From positions 1-64,000 of the forward strand of contig CANQVE010000002.1 of the NCBI GenBank assembly GCA_947627205.1: 64,000 bases of DNA, given 5' to 3'. The stretch is from an uncultured Clostridia bacterium (GTDB lineage Bacteria; Bacillota; Clostridia; Oscillospirales; Ruminococcaceae). Numbering within the stretch: the first letter of the stretch is position 1; the number at the start of each line of letters is the position of its first letter. Under the pieces are notes generated by a model. The model had not been told where the DNA came from. It did no database searches and was given only the letters and a program-made list of their open reading frames with translations. Shown here piece by piece: positions 16,246-24,044 of this stretch. The position numbers were made by a program, and so were the translations under genes.

Positions 16246-18690
16246 ATGCTCCTCCGCCGGCACAACATAGCCACATACGAAAGAATAAAAGCTCTGTTTC
16301 AGAGCGGGAACAGGGTTTGCTGCGTCCAGCCTACGGGAACAGGTAAGAGCTTTCTGATGCTTCAGCTTATAGCAGACAATCAGAGCAAAAAATTCCTGCT
16401 CTGTTCGCCGTCAAGCTACATATTCTCACAGATCCAAGTACACGCCGAGAATAACAAAATCCCGCTTGAAAATTGCAGTTACCTGACTTATACAAAGTTA
16501 AGTCAGTTGCCAGAAATTGAAATCAAAAACATTGAGGTCGATTACATAATCCTTGACGAATTTCATAGATTAGGTTCGCCCGAGTGGGGAAGCGGTGCTG
16601 AAAAATTGCTGTCAACTCACACGAACGCCAAAGTCCTCGGCACGTCAGCAACACCTATCCGCTACCTCGATTCAATGCGCAATATGGCAGAAGAACTTTT
16701 CCAAAGTAATTATGCTGTCAATATGACGCTTGCGGAGGCGATTTATAGGAAGATCCTCCCGCTGCCCGTTTACGTCACCTCATTCTATAGGTTTTCGGGA
16801 GATATTGCAAGACTTGAACAACGTGCCGAAAACAGTACAAACCCACGCCTAAGAAAAGTTTTGCTCGGAAAGATCCGCAAGGCTAAAACAATGATCGCCG
16901 ACCTTGATTGCGGGATTGAAACGATTTTTTCGCGCCATATAAAAAACAAAAACGGGAAGTTTATCGTTTTCTGTTCAAATGTTGAAGCGCTTATTAAGGC
17001 TTATAACGAGTGTGAAGATTGGTTTTCTGACGTAAATTTAAATGCACATAAATACCGCGTGTACTCTGCAAGTTCAGACGCAAAACAAAATTACGAAAGT
17101 TTCAGAAATGACAATGACAAAAATTCATTGAAGTTGCTTTTCTGCGTGGATATGCTAAACGAGGGCGTACACATTGAAGACATTGACGGAGTAATTATGC
17201 TCAGAACAACTCAGTCCGCTAATGTATTCTATCAGCAGTTAGGGCGCGCGTTGGCTTGCTCGGAGAATTGCAAAAACCCCGTAATTTTCGATCTTGTCAA
17301 CAATTACGAAACAGGCGACACCGCAAATCAGTATGCGCAGATAATGGAAATAGGCAGGAATTACGGCGAGGGCGAAAACGACACTATTGAATTTGAGTTA
17401 TACGATTACGTTCGTGACATTCGTGAGATTTTGAACGAACTTCATAATTCTTTTGAAAACTCATGGGAGATAGTCTTTGAGGCAGTTAGCGAGTTCAAGG
17501 AAAAACAAGGAAGATTTCCGCTTTCGGACGAAAAGTACGAGGGTTTAAGAGTTGGCGTTTGGTGTACTAATCAGCGTATCTTGAACAACAAAGGTCAGCT
17601 TGAAACCGAGAAACTTGAAAAGTTAAATTCGATAGGCTTTGTATGGGACACTGACGAGGAACGTTGGCAGTCGAATTATCTTGAAATTAAAAAAATGACC
17701 GAGCAGTACGGGCATTTTCCTAAGAGAAGTGACTTCAGCGCAGACGAGGGCAAGTGGAGTTTGTATGTCTGGCTTACTGCGCAACGTGTAAAATTCGGCA
17801 GGGGAGAGCTGTCGGAGGAAAAGCAAAAGTTGCTTAATGACATCGGCTTTGAATTAAATACCGAAACGAATGACGAACGCTGGAACAGGCTTTATTTAGA
17901 AGCAAAGAAATTCAATGAGGAGAACAATCGGTTTCCGACAACAACAGACGTTAAGAAATATCCCGAAATGAACGAGCTTTATCGTTGGATAATCCGACAG
18001 AGAAAGGCATTTAATGAGGGCAAATTGTCCGAGGACAGAGTTAAACTTCTTAATGAATTAGGCATGGTCTGGGATTTATCCGACGCAAAGTGGAACGGAC
18101 AGCTTGAATTGCTGAACGCGTTTATTCGTGAAAACAAGAGAACTCCCTCTGCCAACGAAAAGTTCAAAAACAAGGCAATAGGGCAGTGGTATTCGGAACA
18201 GTTGAGGCGGCTCAAAAGTGGTTCTCTTGACGAAGTTAAAGTGAAAAAGATAACGGCAATTGCACCCGAAAAACCGCAGGCCAGCGCGGCATGGGAGAAG
18301 AAATTTGAGCTATTGAAAGAGTTCATAAAAGAACACGACCGCCTGCCGTACAGCAAGGAAAAGTACCGCAACACCGATCTTTATCTTTGGCTGTTGAGCC
18401 AGAAAAAGATGTGTCGTGAGGGCAATTTGCCTAAAGAACTAATCGACAGATTTGCGGAGCTTGACATTGACATAGCGCACTTTTCTTCAACCCGTGAAAT
18501 GCCGCAGAAGCGTTGGATAAAGACATTTCACGAGTACAAGAAATTCGTTGCCGACAACCACAGAAAGCCGTCGGCTAAAGAACAAAGGCTATACCATTGG
18601 CAGAATTTAATGCGAATGAGATATAAAAAGGGGAATCTTAAAGAATCTCAAATTGATATGCTCCGAGACATCGGCGTAATTGATGACTGA
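16246..18690 (+). CDS. DEAD/DEAH-box helicase with six helicase-associated repeats
   Basis: An 814-residue superfamily 2 helicase. Walker A is QPTGTGKSF near residue 27, Walker B is LDEFHRLG near 104 (a DEFH box), motif III is LGTSATP near 140, and motif VI is QQLGRAL near 327. From about residue 405 to the end there are six helicase-associated (HA) repeats of about 65 residues. Each has an aromatic-W start, a R/H-x-P middle such as GRFPLSDEKY, and a L-x-W...QR...L block ending in IGF/LGM. HA repeats are thought to bind nucleic acid. The gene stands alone between polysaccharide relics and a terminator, as accessory helicases often do. GAAGGTGAT precedes the ATG. Confidence 0.85.
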   Translation: MLLRRHNIATYERIKALFQSGNRVCCVQPTGTGKSFLMLQLIADNQSKKFLLCSPSSYIFSQIQVHAENNKIPLENCSYLTYTKLSQLPEIEIKNIEVDYIILDEFHRLGSPEWGSGAEKLLSTHTNAKVLGTSATPIRYLDSMRNMAEELFQSNYAVNMTLAEAIYRKILPLPVYVTSFYRFSGDIARLEQRAENSTNPRLRKVLLGKIRKAKTMIADLDCGIETIFSRHIKNKNGKFIVFCSNVEALIKAYNECEDWFSDVNLNAHKYRVYSASSDAKQNYESFRNDNDKNSLKLLFCVDMLNEGVHIEDIDGVIMLRTTQSANVFYQQLGRALACSENCKNPVIFDLVNNYETGDTANQYAQIMEIGRNYGEGENDTIEFELYDYVRDIREILNELHNSFENSWEIVFEAVSEFKEKQGRFPLSDEKYEGLRVGVWCTNQRILNNKGQLETEKLEKLNSIGFVWDTDEERWQSNYLEIKKMTEQYGHFPKRSDFSADEGKWSLYVWLTAQRVKFGRGELSEEKQKLLNDIGFELNTETNDERWNRLYLEAKKFNEENNRFPTTTDVKKYPEMNELYRWIIRQRKAFNEGKLSEDRVKLLNELGMVWDLSDAKWNGQLELLNAFIRENKRTPSANEKFKNKAIGQWYSEQLRRLKSGSLDEVKVKKITAIAPEKPQASAAWEKKFELLKEFIKEHDRLPYSKEKYRNTDLYLWLLSQKKMCREGNLPKELIDRFAELDIDIAHFSSTREMPQKRWIKTFHEYKKFVADNHRKPSAKEQRLYHWQNLMRMRYKKGNLKESQIDMLRDIGVIDD

Positions 18691-18727
18691 GGCAAAAGGG
18701 TAATATTTTAGAAAATAAAACGATGAA

Positions 18728-18772
18728 ACGAGCTATTGCGTTCTTAGCACAATAGCTCGTTTATTTATTTTA
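18728..18772 (+). terminator. intrinsic terminator after the helicase
   Basis: A perfect 11-base stem ACGAGCTATTG (18728-18738) pairs with CAATAGCTCGT (18750-18760) and is followed by TTATTTATTTTAT. A closely similar hairpin with the same leading bases (AAAACG.TGAAACGAGC) recurs at 20166, at the far end of the HD gene. Confidence 0.85.
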
Positions 18773-18778
18773 TAGCGG

Positions 18779-18807
18779 TTGACATTATCAAAATATTTAT
18801 GTATAAT
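18779..18807 (+). promoter_or_regulatory. consensus vegetative promoter for the HD-domain gene
   Basis: TTGACA (18779-18784) and TATAAT (18802-18807) are separated by exactly 17 bases, a perfect SigA-type promoter. Transcription would start near 18814 and give a leader of about 205 bases before the HD gene at 19021. That leader holds a short reading frame and a terminator-like hairpin. Confidence 0.85.
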
Positions 18808-18881
18808 GTTGTTATAGGGTAGATGGGCAGGACAACAGTTTATTCTGCGATGAACGATTATAAATTGATTTAAGGGGTGAA

Positions 18882-18911
18882 ATGGAGCATATCAAATGCA
18901 GAGAATTTTAA
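18882..18911 (+). CDS. possible 9-residue leader peptide
   Basis: An ATG preceded by AAGGGGTGA encodes MEHIKCREF and stops. It lies in the leader between the consensus promoter at 18779 and the hairpin at 18948. The strong ribosome binding site is the only support for translation. An overlapping frame from the ATG at 18896 could encode 42 residues instead. It may also be the remnant of a longer gene. Confidence 0.35.
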   Translation: MEHIKCREF

Positions 18912-18947
18912 CGTTTGTTGTAATTGCAATGGACGCAGATACCACAA

Positions 18948-18993
18948 AAGGCTGTCGGCATAAATTTATTTGCCAACAGTCTTGGATTGTATT
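18948..18993 (+). terminator. terminator-like hairpin in the HD-gene leader (possible attenuator)
   Basis: AAGGCTGTCGGCA (18948-18960) pairs with TGCCAACAGTCTT (18971-18983) with two mismatched or wobble positions around a ten-base loop. GGATTGTATTTTTTGTTTTC follows. It lies after the promoter at 18779 and before the HD gene, so it could end leader transcription conditionally. It may equally be the terminator of a lost small gene. Confidence 0.55.
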
Positions 18994-19020
18994 TTTTGTT
19001 TTCTTAAGGAGGAACAATTT

Positions 19021-20104
19021 ATGAGAACATTACATGAAATGTATGAGGATCTAATTAGCAACAAGAAAGATGGTCATATTATCAAAATCCGTCAAGCCTA
19101 TGTTACAATACACTGTTCAATAAAGATGATTCTGATGGTGCTTTTGATTTTATAGAAGAGTATTTTTCTTTAGGTAGAAAGAAAGCATTATTTGATGATA
19201 AATATATTAAACAAAACATTGATATAATTAAAGGCCGTGCGCAGCATATTGTTTCAACATATTTGCTGGGTATAATAATTGCTGAAAGCTTTGGCTTTGA
19301 TTTAAATAAAAGAGATGATAATAATGTTAATCTGAAATATTTATGGTTCCTGGCTTGCTTATATCACGATATAGGATATGTCTATGAGGAAACACATTCC
19401 TGCGAGAATTTGAGAAAAATCCAAAAAGATGGGTTGGATGCTCTTGCAGATATATGCAGTATAACATATTGTGAACCAGTTGAGTTCAGAACCTATGAAA
19501 AAGTGTAGTGAACTTGTATCTTAAAAATAGAGCTAATTGCATAAACGGAGAAATTGGTAAAATGGATCATGGTATTGTTGGCGGTTTAATGCTTTATGAC
19601 AGGCTAAGAAAAAACTATTATCAGGCTAAGAAAAAAATTGGCAGGAAACAAAAAGACGAAAATGATTCATTTGAATATAATGGGTTATTTTTTTCAAAGG
19701 AACATTTTAAATATTATGCCGAAGCTGCAGATGCGATTATTTCACACAATATATGGGCAAGCACTTTAAAGGATTACCTCAAAGCAGAGAAAAAAGAATG
19801 TTTGATGCTTTCGAAAATAAATGAAGAAAATAAAATTGCCTATATTTTAGCGATAGCTGATACGATTGAACCTATCAAAAGGAAAAACTCTTTAACTTTA
19901 GCTGTTACGATTGAGCCTAATAAAAGTAAAGAATCGTTAATTTTAGAAAATATTTATTATGATAAGATTGAAAACGGATTTGTTTTGTCAATGCCAAATG
20001 TTGATGATAAAGAGAAATATAAAAATATAAGAGATTTGCCGAATTGGGTAGATGTTCACGTGAATGAGAAAGATAATATGTTTTATATACAGAATAAAAA
20101 ATAA
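19021..20104 (+). pseudogene. HD-domain phosphohydrolase-like gene broken by two frameshifts
   Basis: AAGGAGGAACAATTT leads to an ATG and MRTLHEMYEDLISNKKDGHI. Between about 19090 and 19115 the frame changes by one base and coding continues (NTLFNKDDSDGAFDFIEEYF). It runs through WFLACLYHDIGYVYEE, with the metal-binding HD pair, to FRTYEKV and a stop at 19508. A second frame change lets coding resume in MDHGIVGGLMLYDRL, AADAIISHNIW and YILAIADTIEP, the later His/Asp positions expected of an HD domain. The joined product would be about 360 residues. The metal ligands survive, so decay is recent, or the shifts are sequence errors. The substrate is unknown. Confidence 0.75.
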
Positions 20105-20165
20105 TTTGCTAATATCCTGATATATCAGAGCAGACAAAAATATATTTAGTCATTAAAACGTTGAA

Positions 20166-20207
20166 ACGAGCTATTGTGTTTTTGGCACAATAGCTCGTTT
20201 TTATATT
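20166..20207 (+). terminator. intrinsic terminator after the HD gene
   Basis: ACGAGCTATTGTG (20166-20178) pairs with CACAATAGCTCGT (20186-20198) around a seven-base loop, and TTTTTATATT follows. It is near identical to the terminator at 18728, including the GAAACGAGCTATTG lead-in. Confidence 0.88.
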
Positions 20208-20222
20208 GTACTAAGTTTTAAA

Positions 20223-20322
20223 ATGTCATAAAACCTTTTAATCAATATCACAATTTTTGAATTTAAATGTCATAAATAAATGACATAATGCTATTGACAA
20301 AAATGTAAAATTGTGTTAGAAT
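20223..20322 (+). promoter_or_regulatory. promoter of the WYL regulator gene with a candidate operator
   Basis: TTGACA (20294-20299), 17 bases, TAGAAT (20317-20322) form a good SigA promoter about 40 bases before the start codon. Just upstream, ATGTCAT (20267-20273) and ATGACAT (20280-20286) make a seven-base inverted repeat with a six-base centre. A further ATGTCAT half-site lies at 20223-20229. The position next to the -35 box suits autoregulation, but this is inferred from position only. Confidence 0.6.
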
Positions 20323-20362
20323 AAATAGAAAGATACTATATATTGAATAGGTGAGGAATATT

Positions 20363-21361
20363 ATGTCTGAAAATAAACAAAAAATAAAGCTGCTAAAATT
20401 AACGGAATTTCTGAAATCCGAGTCTGCAAAAGACAAACCCGTTACAACAAGTCAGATCATCAGTTACCTGAACAACATCGAAATTTCATGCGACAGAAGA
20501 ACACTGTATAAAGATATGGATCTGCTTATTGAAAGCGGAGCAAATATCGTTAAAACGGAATTTGGCAGGGAGAATGCGTATTATGTTGACGAAAATTCGC
20601 TGTCGCTTGCCGAGGTGAAAATACTTATCGGCGCTGTTCAGGCTGCAAATTTTGTGACTGCCGAAAAAACAAAAGAGCTTACAGAAAAATTGCTTGCATT
20701 TACGGGAATCAGACGCTCTGAAATTGTCGGCGAAAACATTACATTTTATAACAATCACAAGCACAATAACAGCGAGATCTTTGACAATATCGAGCAAATT
20801 GAACTTGCGGTCAGCAAAAAGAAACAAGTCAGCTTTTATTATTTTGACCTGGATGAGAAGCTGAACAGAGTTTACCGCAAAGAAAAGAAACGTTATATTG
20901 AAGATCCCGTTGGTCTTGTGTTTGATGATGACAATTATTATCTTGTAACGTACAACCAAAATCATCAGAAAAGTTTAAGTTACAGAGTTGACCTTATGGA
21001 CACGGTAGAAGTTGAAGATACGGACGTTTGCAAAGAAACGCTTCTGTTAAAAAGCAAGATGAAAAATTATAAGGAACAGGTTTTCAGAATGTTTAGCGGT
21101 GAGCCTGAAACGGTCACTCTTGAATTTGACAGAACCGTGTCGAGATATGTTTATGACAAATTCGGCGAAAATACAGAGATACGTCATGCCGACAATGACA
21201 GATTAAAGGTAAAAGTACTTGTAGAAACAAGTCCTGCATTCTTCGGCTGGGTGTTTCAGTTTGGTGGGAAAATGGAGATTATCTCGCCAGAAAATGTTGT
21301 CAACGAATATGCAAAGCTGCTTGATGAGCAGTTAAACGGAAAAACTTTAGGGAAGATTTAA
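20363..21361 (+). CDS. WYL-domain transcriptional regulator
   Basis: A 332-residue regulator. Residues 1-65 form a winged helix-turn-helix of the DeoR/HTH_11 kind (VTTSQIISYLN then CDRRTLYKDMDLLIESG). The WYL domain spans about 135-215, with RYIEDPVGLVFDDDNYYLVTY and LSYRVDLM, and a WCX-like C-terminal extension (ETVTLEFD, VLVETSPAFFGWVFQFGG) completes the usual form. WYL proteins bind small ligands or nucleic acid and often control defence or stress genes. I chose the ATG six bases after GGTGAGG rather than a GTG 12 bases upstream. The likely operator sites stand upstream of its own promoter. Confidence 0.9.
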   Translation: MSENKQKIKLLKLTEFLKSESAKDKPVTTSQIISYLNNIEISCDRRTLYKDMDLLIESGANIVKTEFGRENAYYVDENSLSLAEVKILIGAVQAANFVTAEKTKELTEKLLAFTGIRRSEIVGENITFYNNHKHNNSEIFDNIEQIELAVSKKKQVSFYYFDLDEKLNRVYRKEKKRYIEDPVGLVFDDDNYYLVTYNQNHQKSLSYRVDLMDTVEVEDTDVCKETLLLKSKMKNYKEQVFRMFSGEPETVTLEFDRTVSRYVYDKFGENTEIRHADNDRLKVKVLVETSPAFFGWVFQFGGKMEIISPENVVNEYAKLLDEQLNGKTLGKI

Positions 21362-21527
21362 GAGGTGGAGAAATTAAAAAGAGGGAATGTAAAATTGATG
21401 GAATGTGGGATTATTCTAACTTAGATGTGACATTGGAACAGATACAGTCATCTCTATCCTCGCGAAGAAGAACATGCATTGAATGTTTTAAATAAGGTGC
21501 ATATTTGATATGCACCTTAAACTTTTT
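21362..21527 (+). other. 3' untranslated stretch ending in an intrinsic terminator
   Basis: After the WYL stop there is no convincing gene; a 30-codon frame starting MWDYSNLDVTLEQIQ is open, but I do not call it. At 21493-21504 TAAGGTGCATAT pairs with ATATGCACCTTA (21508-21519) over a three-base loop, and AACTTTTT follows. This makes a strong terminator for the WYL transcript. Confidence 0.75.
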
Positions 21528-21600
21528 CGGGGCAAAATCGGGGCAAGAAAAAAAGAAACCGCATAACAATGCGATCGCGTTTTAATATGTCTAACCTTTA
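21528..21600. other. direct CGGGGCAA repeats and a minus-strand terminator-like hairpin near tRNA-Pro
   Basis: CGGGGCAA occurs at 21528-21535 and again at 21539-21546, followed by a GAAAAAAAGAAA run. CGCAT (21562 region) pairs with ATGCG over a four-base loop; read on the minus strand this is followed by GGTTTCTTTTTTTC, a plausible terminator for the tRNA transcript. Similar repeated GGGGCAA sequences are sometimes seen beside integrase genes and tRNA attachment sites, but no integrase is present here. Confidence 0.35.
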
Positions 21601-21633
21601 CAAAAAAGATTTTTTCAAGTTATAATTTACAAC

Positions 21634-21750
21634 CACTTTTCGGAAAGTGCGCATTTTTACGGTTTTGCGAAGCAAAATTGAAATTCCATTAGGGAATTTC
21701 AAAGTAAAAATGTGCAGCATTGAAGCCCACTGTAAAGGTGGGCTTCAATG
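21634..21750 (-). terminator. string of four hairpins downstream of tRNA-Pro
   Basis: Read on the minus strand the tRNA is followed by CATTGAAGCCCAC / GTGGGCTTCAATG, a perfect 13-base stem (21718-21730 with 21738-21750). Next come TTGAAATTCC / GGAATTTCAA (21678-21702), TTTTGC-GAA-GCAAAA (21664-21678) and CACTTT-TCGG-AAAGTG (21634-21649). The first has TTTTTAC behind it and probably terminates the tRNA transcript. The purpose of the others is unclear. Confidence 0.6.
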
Positions 21751-21752
21751 CG

Positions 21753-21829
21753 TGGTCGAGGCGACGGGATTCGAACCCACGACCTCTGCGTCCCGAACGC
21801 AGCGCTCTACCAAGCTGAGCCACGCCTCG
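21753..21829 (-). tRNA. tRNA-Pro(CGG)
   Basis: The minus strand folds into a full cloverleaf. The acceptor stem CGAGGCG pairs with CGCCTCG. The D arm is GCTC...GAGC, the anticodon stem CTGCG/CGCAG encloses TTCGGGA with anticodon CGG, the variable loop is AGGTC, the T arm contains TTCGAAT, and the discriminator A is followed by an encoded CCA (21753-21755). CGG reads proline CCG codons. Confidence 0.95.
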
Positions 21830-21913
21830 AAAAGTTGTTTTTGAAAGCCAGAAACCGAAAAGCCTGATTTCAGGAAAGACAGGCGAAACAAATTCTGCCT
21901 CAACAACTTTTTT

Positions 21914-21942
21914 ATTATAACATAAATTGTTTGAAAAATCAA
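21914..21942 (-). promoter_or_regulatory. promoter of tRNA-Pro
   Basis: On the minus strand TTGATT (21942-21937) is followed after 17 bases by TATAAT (21919-21914), about 85 bases upstream of the mature tRNA 5' end. It is a near-consensus vegetative promoter and the only good one upstream of the tRNA. Confidence 0.7.
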
Positions 21943-22261
21943 GTAGTTTTCTTCAAAAAATTTCAAAAATTGTAATGCAATTGGGATAACCTGTTAAGTT
22001 TGAATTTACAGCCGAGAGAGTATAATAGGCGACTATTATACGACATTGTCACATATAAGCAATTATTTTAAAAATTATGCCTCATACAATAGAAAAGTAA
22101 GATTTTTTTAATTGTTTTTCTTTTAGAGCATTATTGTATTGTTTGACAGATTTACTAAAATACGCTTTCTCTTTTTGTTTAAAATCACGTTATCAAAATC
22201 TGCACTGTACATTTGCGTTCTGTTGACTTATAATAAATATAGAGGGAGTTGAAAATTGTAC
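21943..22261. other. A+T-rich intergenic stretch with one palindrome
   Basis: I see no gene here on either strand. The one notable element is a perfect inverted repeat, GTATAATAG (22020-22028) and CTATTATAC (22033-22041), around GCGA. It could be a protein-binding site or a small hairpin. The rest looks like neutral spacer between the divergent tRNA-Pro and LRR genes. Confidence 0.5.
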
Positions 22262-22290
22262 TTTACTTTTTTGGCGAAATTTAGTATAAT
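22262..22290 (+). promoter_or_regulatory. probable promoter of the LRR gene
   Basis: TTTACT (22262-22267), 17 bases, TATAAT (22285-22290) lie about 24 bases before the start codon, with AGAAAGGACG as ribosome binding site in between. The -10 is consensus, the -35 weak. Confidence 0.6.
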
Positions 22291-22313
22291 AAAATCAGAA
22301 AGGACGCGAATAT

Positions 22314-23912
22314 ATGAAAACTGTTGTAATTAAGGGAAAAGAATATGACATTGAGAAAACAAATGAATTGACTTTGTGGGAGTGTGATGACTCTGATTTG
22401 GTCGAAATAGGCAGGCTTGTAAACCTAAGAGAGCTGAAGTTGTTTTTTAGCGAAGATATAAGAGATCTATCTCCGCTTGCAAACCTTACTAAATTAGAAG
22501 TGCTGAGTATAATGCAAGGTAATTTCAGTGACATCTCACCGCTTGCAGGTCTTACTAATTTAACAAGTTTGAGTTTTGAAAAAAGTTCAGTAAGCGACCT
22601 CTCTCCGCTTGCAAACCTTACCAAGTTAGAAGTGCTGAGTTTACCGCGTGGTAATATCAGCGATATCACGCCTCTTGCCCGTCTTGCTAATCTAAAATAT
22701 TTGAACTTGGAAATAAATCAAATCAGCGATATATCCGCGCTAGAAAACCTCAAAAGTCTTGAAAAGCTGGATTTATCAAATAACAATTTAAGTGATATAA
22801 CCGCCCTTGCAGGTTTTGTCAAATTAAATCAGCTAAATTTGTATTACAATAAAATCAGCGACATCACGCCGCTTGCCCGTCTTACTGAATTAACAAATTT
22901 GAATTTGGACAGAAATGCGGTAAGCGATATTTCCGCGCTTTCAAATCTTAACTCTTTGAATGCTTTAACTCTTGGAAGAAATAATATCAGCGACATTTCT
23001 CCGCTATCAAATCTTACAGCATTATCTGTTTTGGATTTGGGAATTAATCAAATTAACGATATATCACCGCTTGAAAGCCTCACAGGTCTTAAAAATCTAA
23101 ATGTTGATAAGAACAATTTAAGCGATATATCCCCGATTTCAAATCTTTACAATTTGCAGTATTTGAGTTTGAGCGGAAATAAAATCAGTGATTTATCGCC
23201 GATTGAAAGCATTACAAGTCTGAATAGGCTGTACTTGTCAGGAAATAAACTAAGCGACATTTCGCCGCTCTCAAATCTTACAGCATTATCTGTTTTGTAT
23301 TTGGAAATCAATCAAATTAACGATATATCACCGCTTGAAAGCCTCACAGGTCTTAAAACTCTAAATGTTGATAAGAACAATTTAAGCGATATATCCCCGA
23401 TTTCAAATCTTTACAATTTGCAGTATTTGAGTTTGCGCGGAAATAAAATCAGCGACTTATCGCCGATTGAAAGCATTACAAGTCTGAATAGGCTGTACTT
23501 GTCGGGAAATAAACTAAGCGACATTTCGCCGCTCTCAAATCTTACAGCATTATCTTTTTTGGGTTTAGAAAACAATCAAATAAGCGATATATCATCGCTT
23601 GAAAGCCTTATAAACCTTAAATACCTGAAAGTTGATAAAAATAATATAAGCGATTTGTCACCGATTTCCAGGCTTGTCGATTTACAAGATTTGAGTTTGA
23701 GCAACAATAATATAAGTGACATTTCTCCGCTTTCAAATCTCGGTAATCTGATAAGGTTAGTTTTGCACTTAAACCATTCCTGTGATCTTACTCCTCTCAG
23801 AAGTTTGAAACAACTGACATATCTGCTGGTCAATAAAAATCAAACCGGCGATACCGCTTCTCTGAATGACCTTGAAAATCTTAGCATAATTATAAAAGAG
23901 CCTGATAAATAA
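22314..23912 (+). CDS. leucine-rich repeat protein (internalin-type repeats, cytoplasmic)
   Basis: A 532-residue protein made almost wholly of about 22 leucine-rich repeats of 22 residues, consensus L-x-x-L-x-L-x-x-N-x-I-S-D-I-S-P-L-x-x-L-x-x, the SDS22/internalin type. A head of about 25 residues (MKTVVIKGKEYDIEKTNELT) and a short tail (IIIKEPDK) cap the solenoid. There is no signal peptide, membrane span or sortase motif, so it probably stays in the cytoplasm as a binding scaffold. Four-repeat blocks are duplicated nearly exactly at DNA level, so repeat number is likely variable between strains. The ligand is unknown. Confidence 0.88.
   Translation: MKTVVIKGKEYDIEKTNELTLWECDDSDLVEIGRLVNLRELKLFFSEDIRDLSPLANLTKLEVLSIMQGNFSDISPLAGLTNLTSLSFEKSSVSDLSPLANLTKLEVLSLPRGNISDITPLARLANLKYLNLEINQISDISALENLKSLEKLDLSNNNLSDITALAGFVKLNQLNLYYNKISDITPLARLTELTNLNLDRNAVSDISALSNLNSLNALTLGRNNISDISPLSNLTALSVLDLGINQINDISPLESLTGLKNLNVDKNNLSDISPISNLYNLQYLSLSGNKISDLSPIESITSLNRLYLSGNKLSDISPLSNLTALSVLYLEINQINDISPLESLTGLKTLNVDKNNLSDISPISNLYNLQYLSLRGNKISDLSPIESITSLNRLYLSGNKLSDISPLSNLTALSFLGLENNQISDISSLESLINLKYLKVDKNNISDLSPISRLVDLQDLSLSNNNISDISPLSNLGNLIRLVLHLNHSCDLTPLRSLKQLTYLLVNKNQTGDTASLNDLENLSIIIKEPDK
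23017..23544 (+). repeat. tandem 264-bp duplication inside the LRR gene
   Basis: Bases 23017-23280 and 23281-23544 are two copies of one unit of exactly four 66-base repeats. By eye they differ at only about eight positions, and the first bases of a third copy (CAGCATTATCT) begin at 23545. The near identity indicates a recent in-frame duplication by slippage or unequal crossing over. Confidence 0.85.
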
Positions 23913-24044
23913 AGGTCAGTTCAATGACAATCAAATAATCAGCACTCAATATGGTTCGGTTGACGTGCTGATGCCATTGATATAACAGCAGAGGTTGTTC
24001 TGTTGGCTGAACAACTTACCTGCTTTTGGAGAAAGGATATATAA

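Noticed and set aside
20486..20965. Minus-strand reading frame opposite the WYL gene
   Set aside because: Hydrophobic shadow of AAA/GAA-rich codons, with no start signals.
21401..21494. Small reading frame MWDYSNLDVT after the WYL gene
   Set aside because: No ribosome binding site and no recognisable features; it lies in the 3' untranslated stretch before the terminator.
22314..23912. Regular 66-base periodicity as a CRISPR-like array
   Set aside because: The period is coding, in frame for 22-residue leucine-rich repeats, with no unique spacers.
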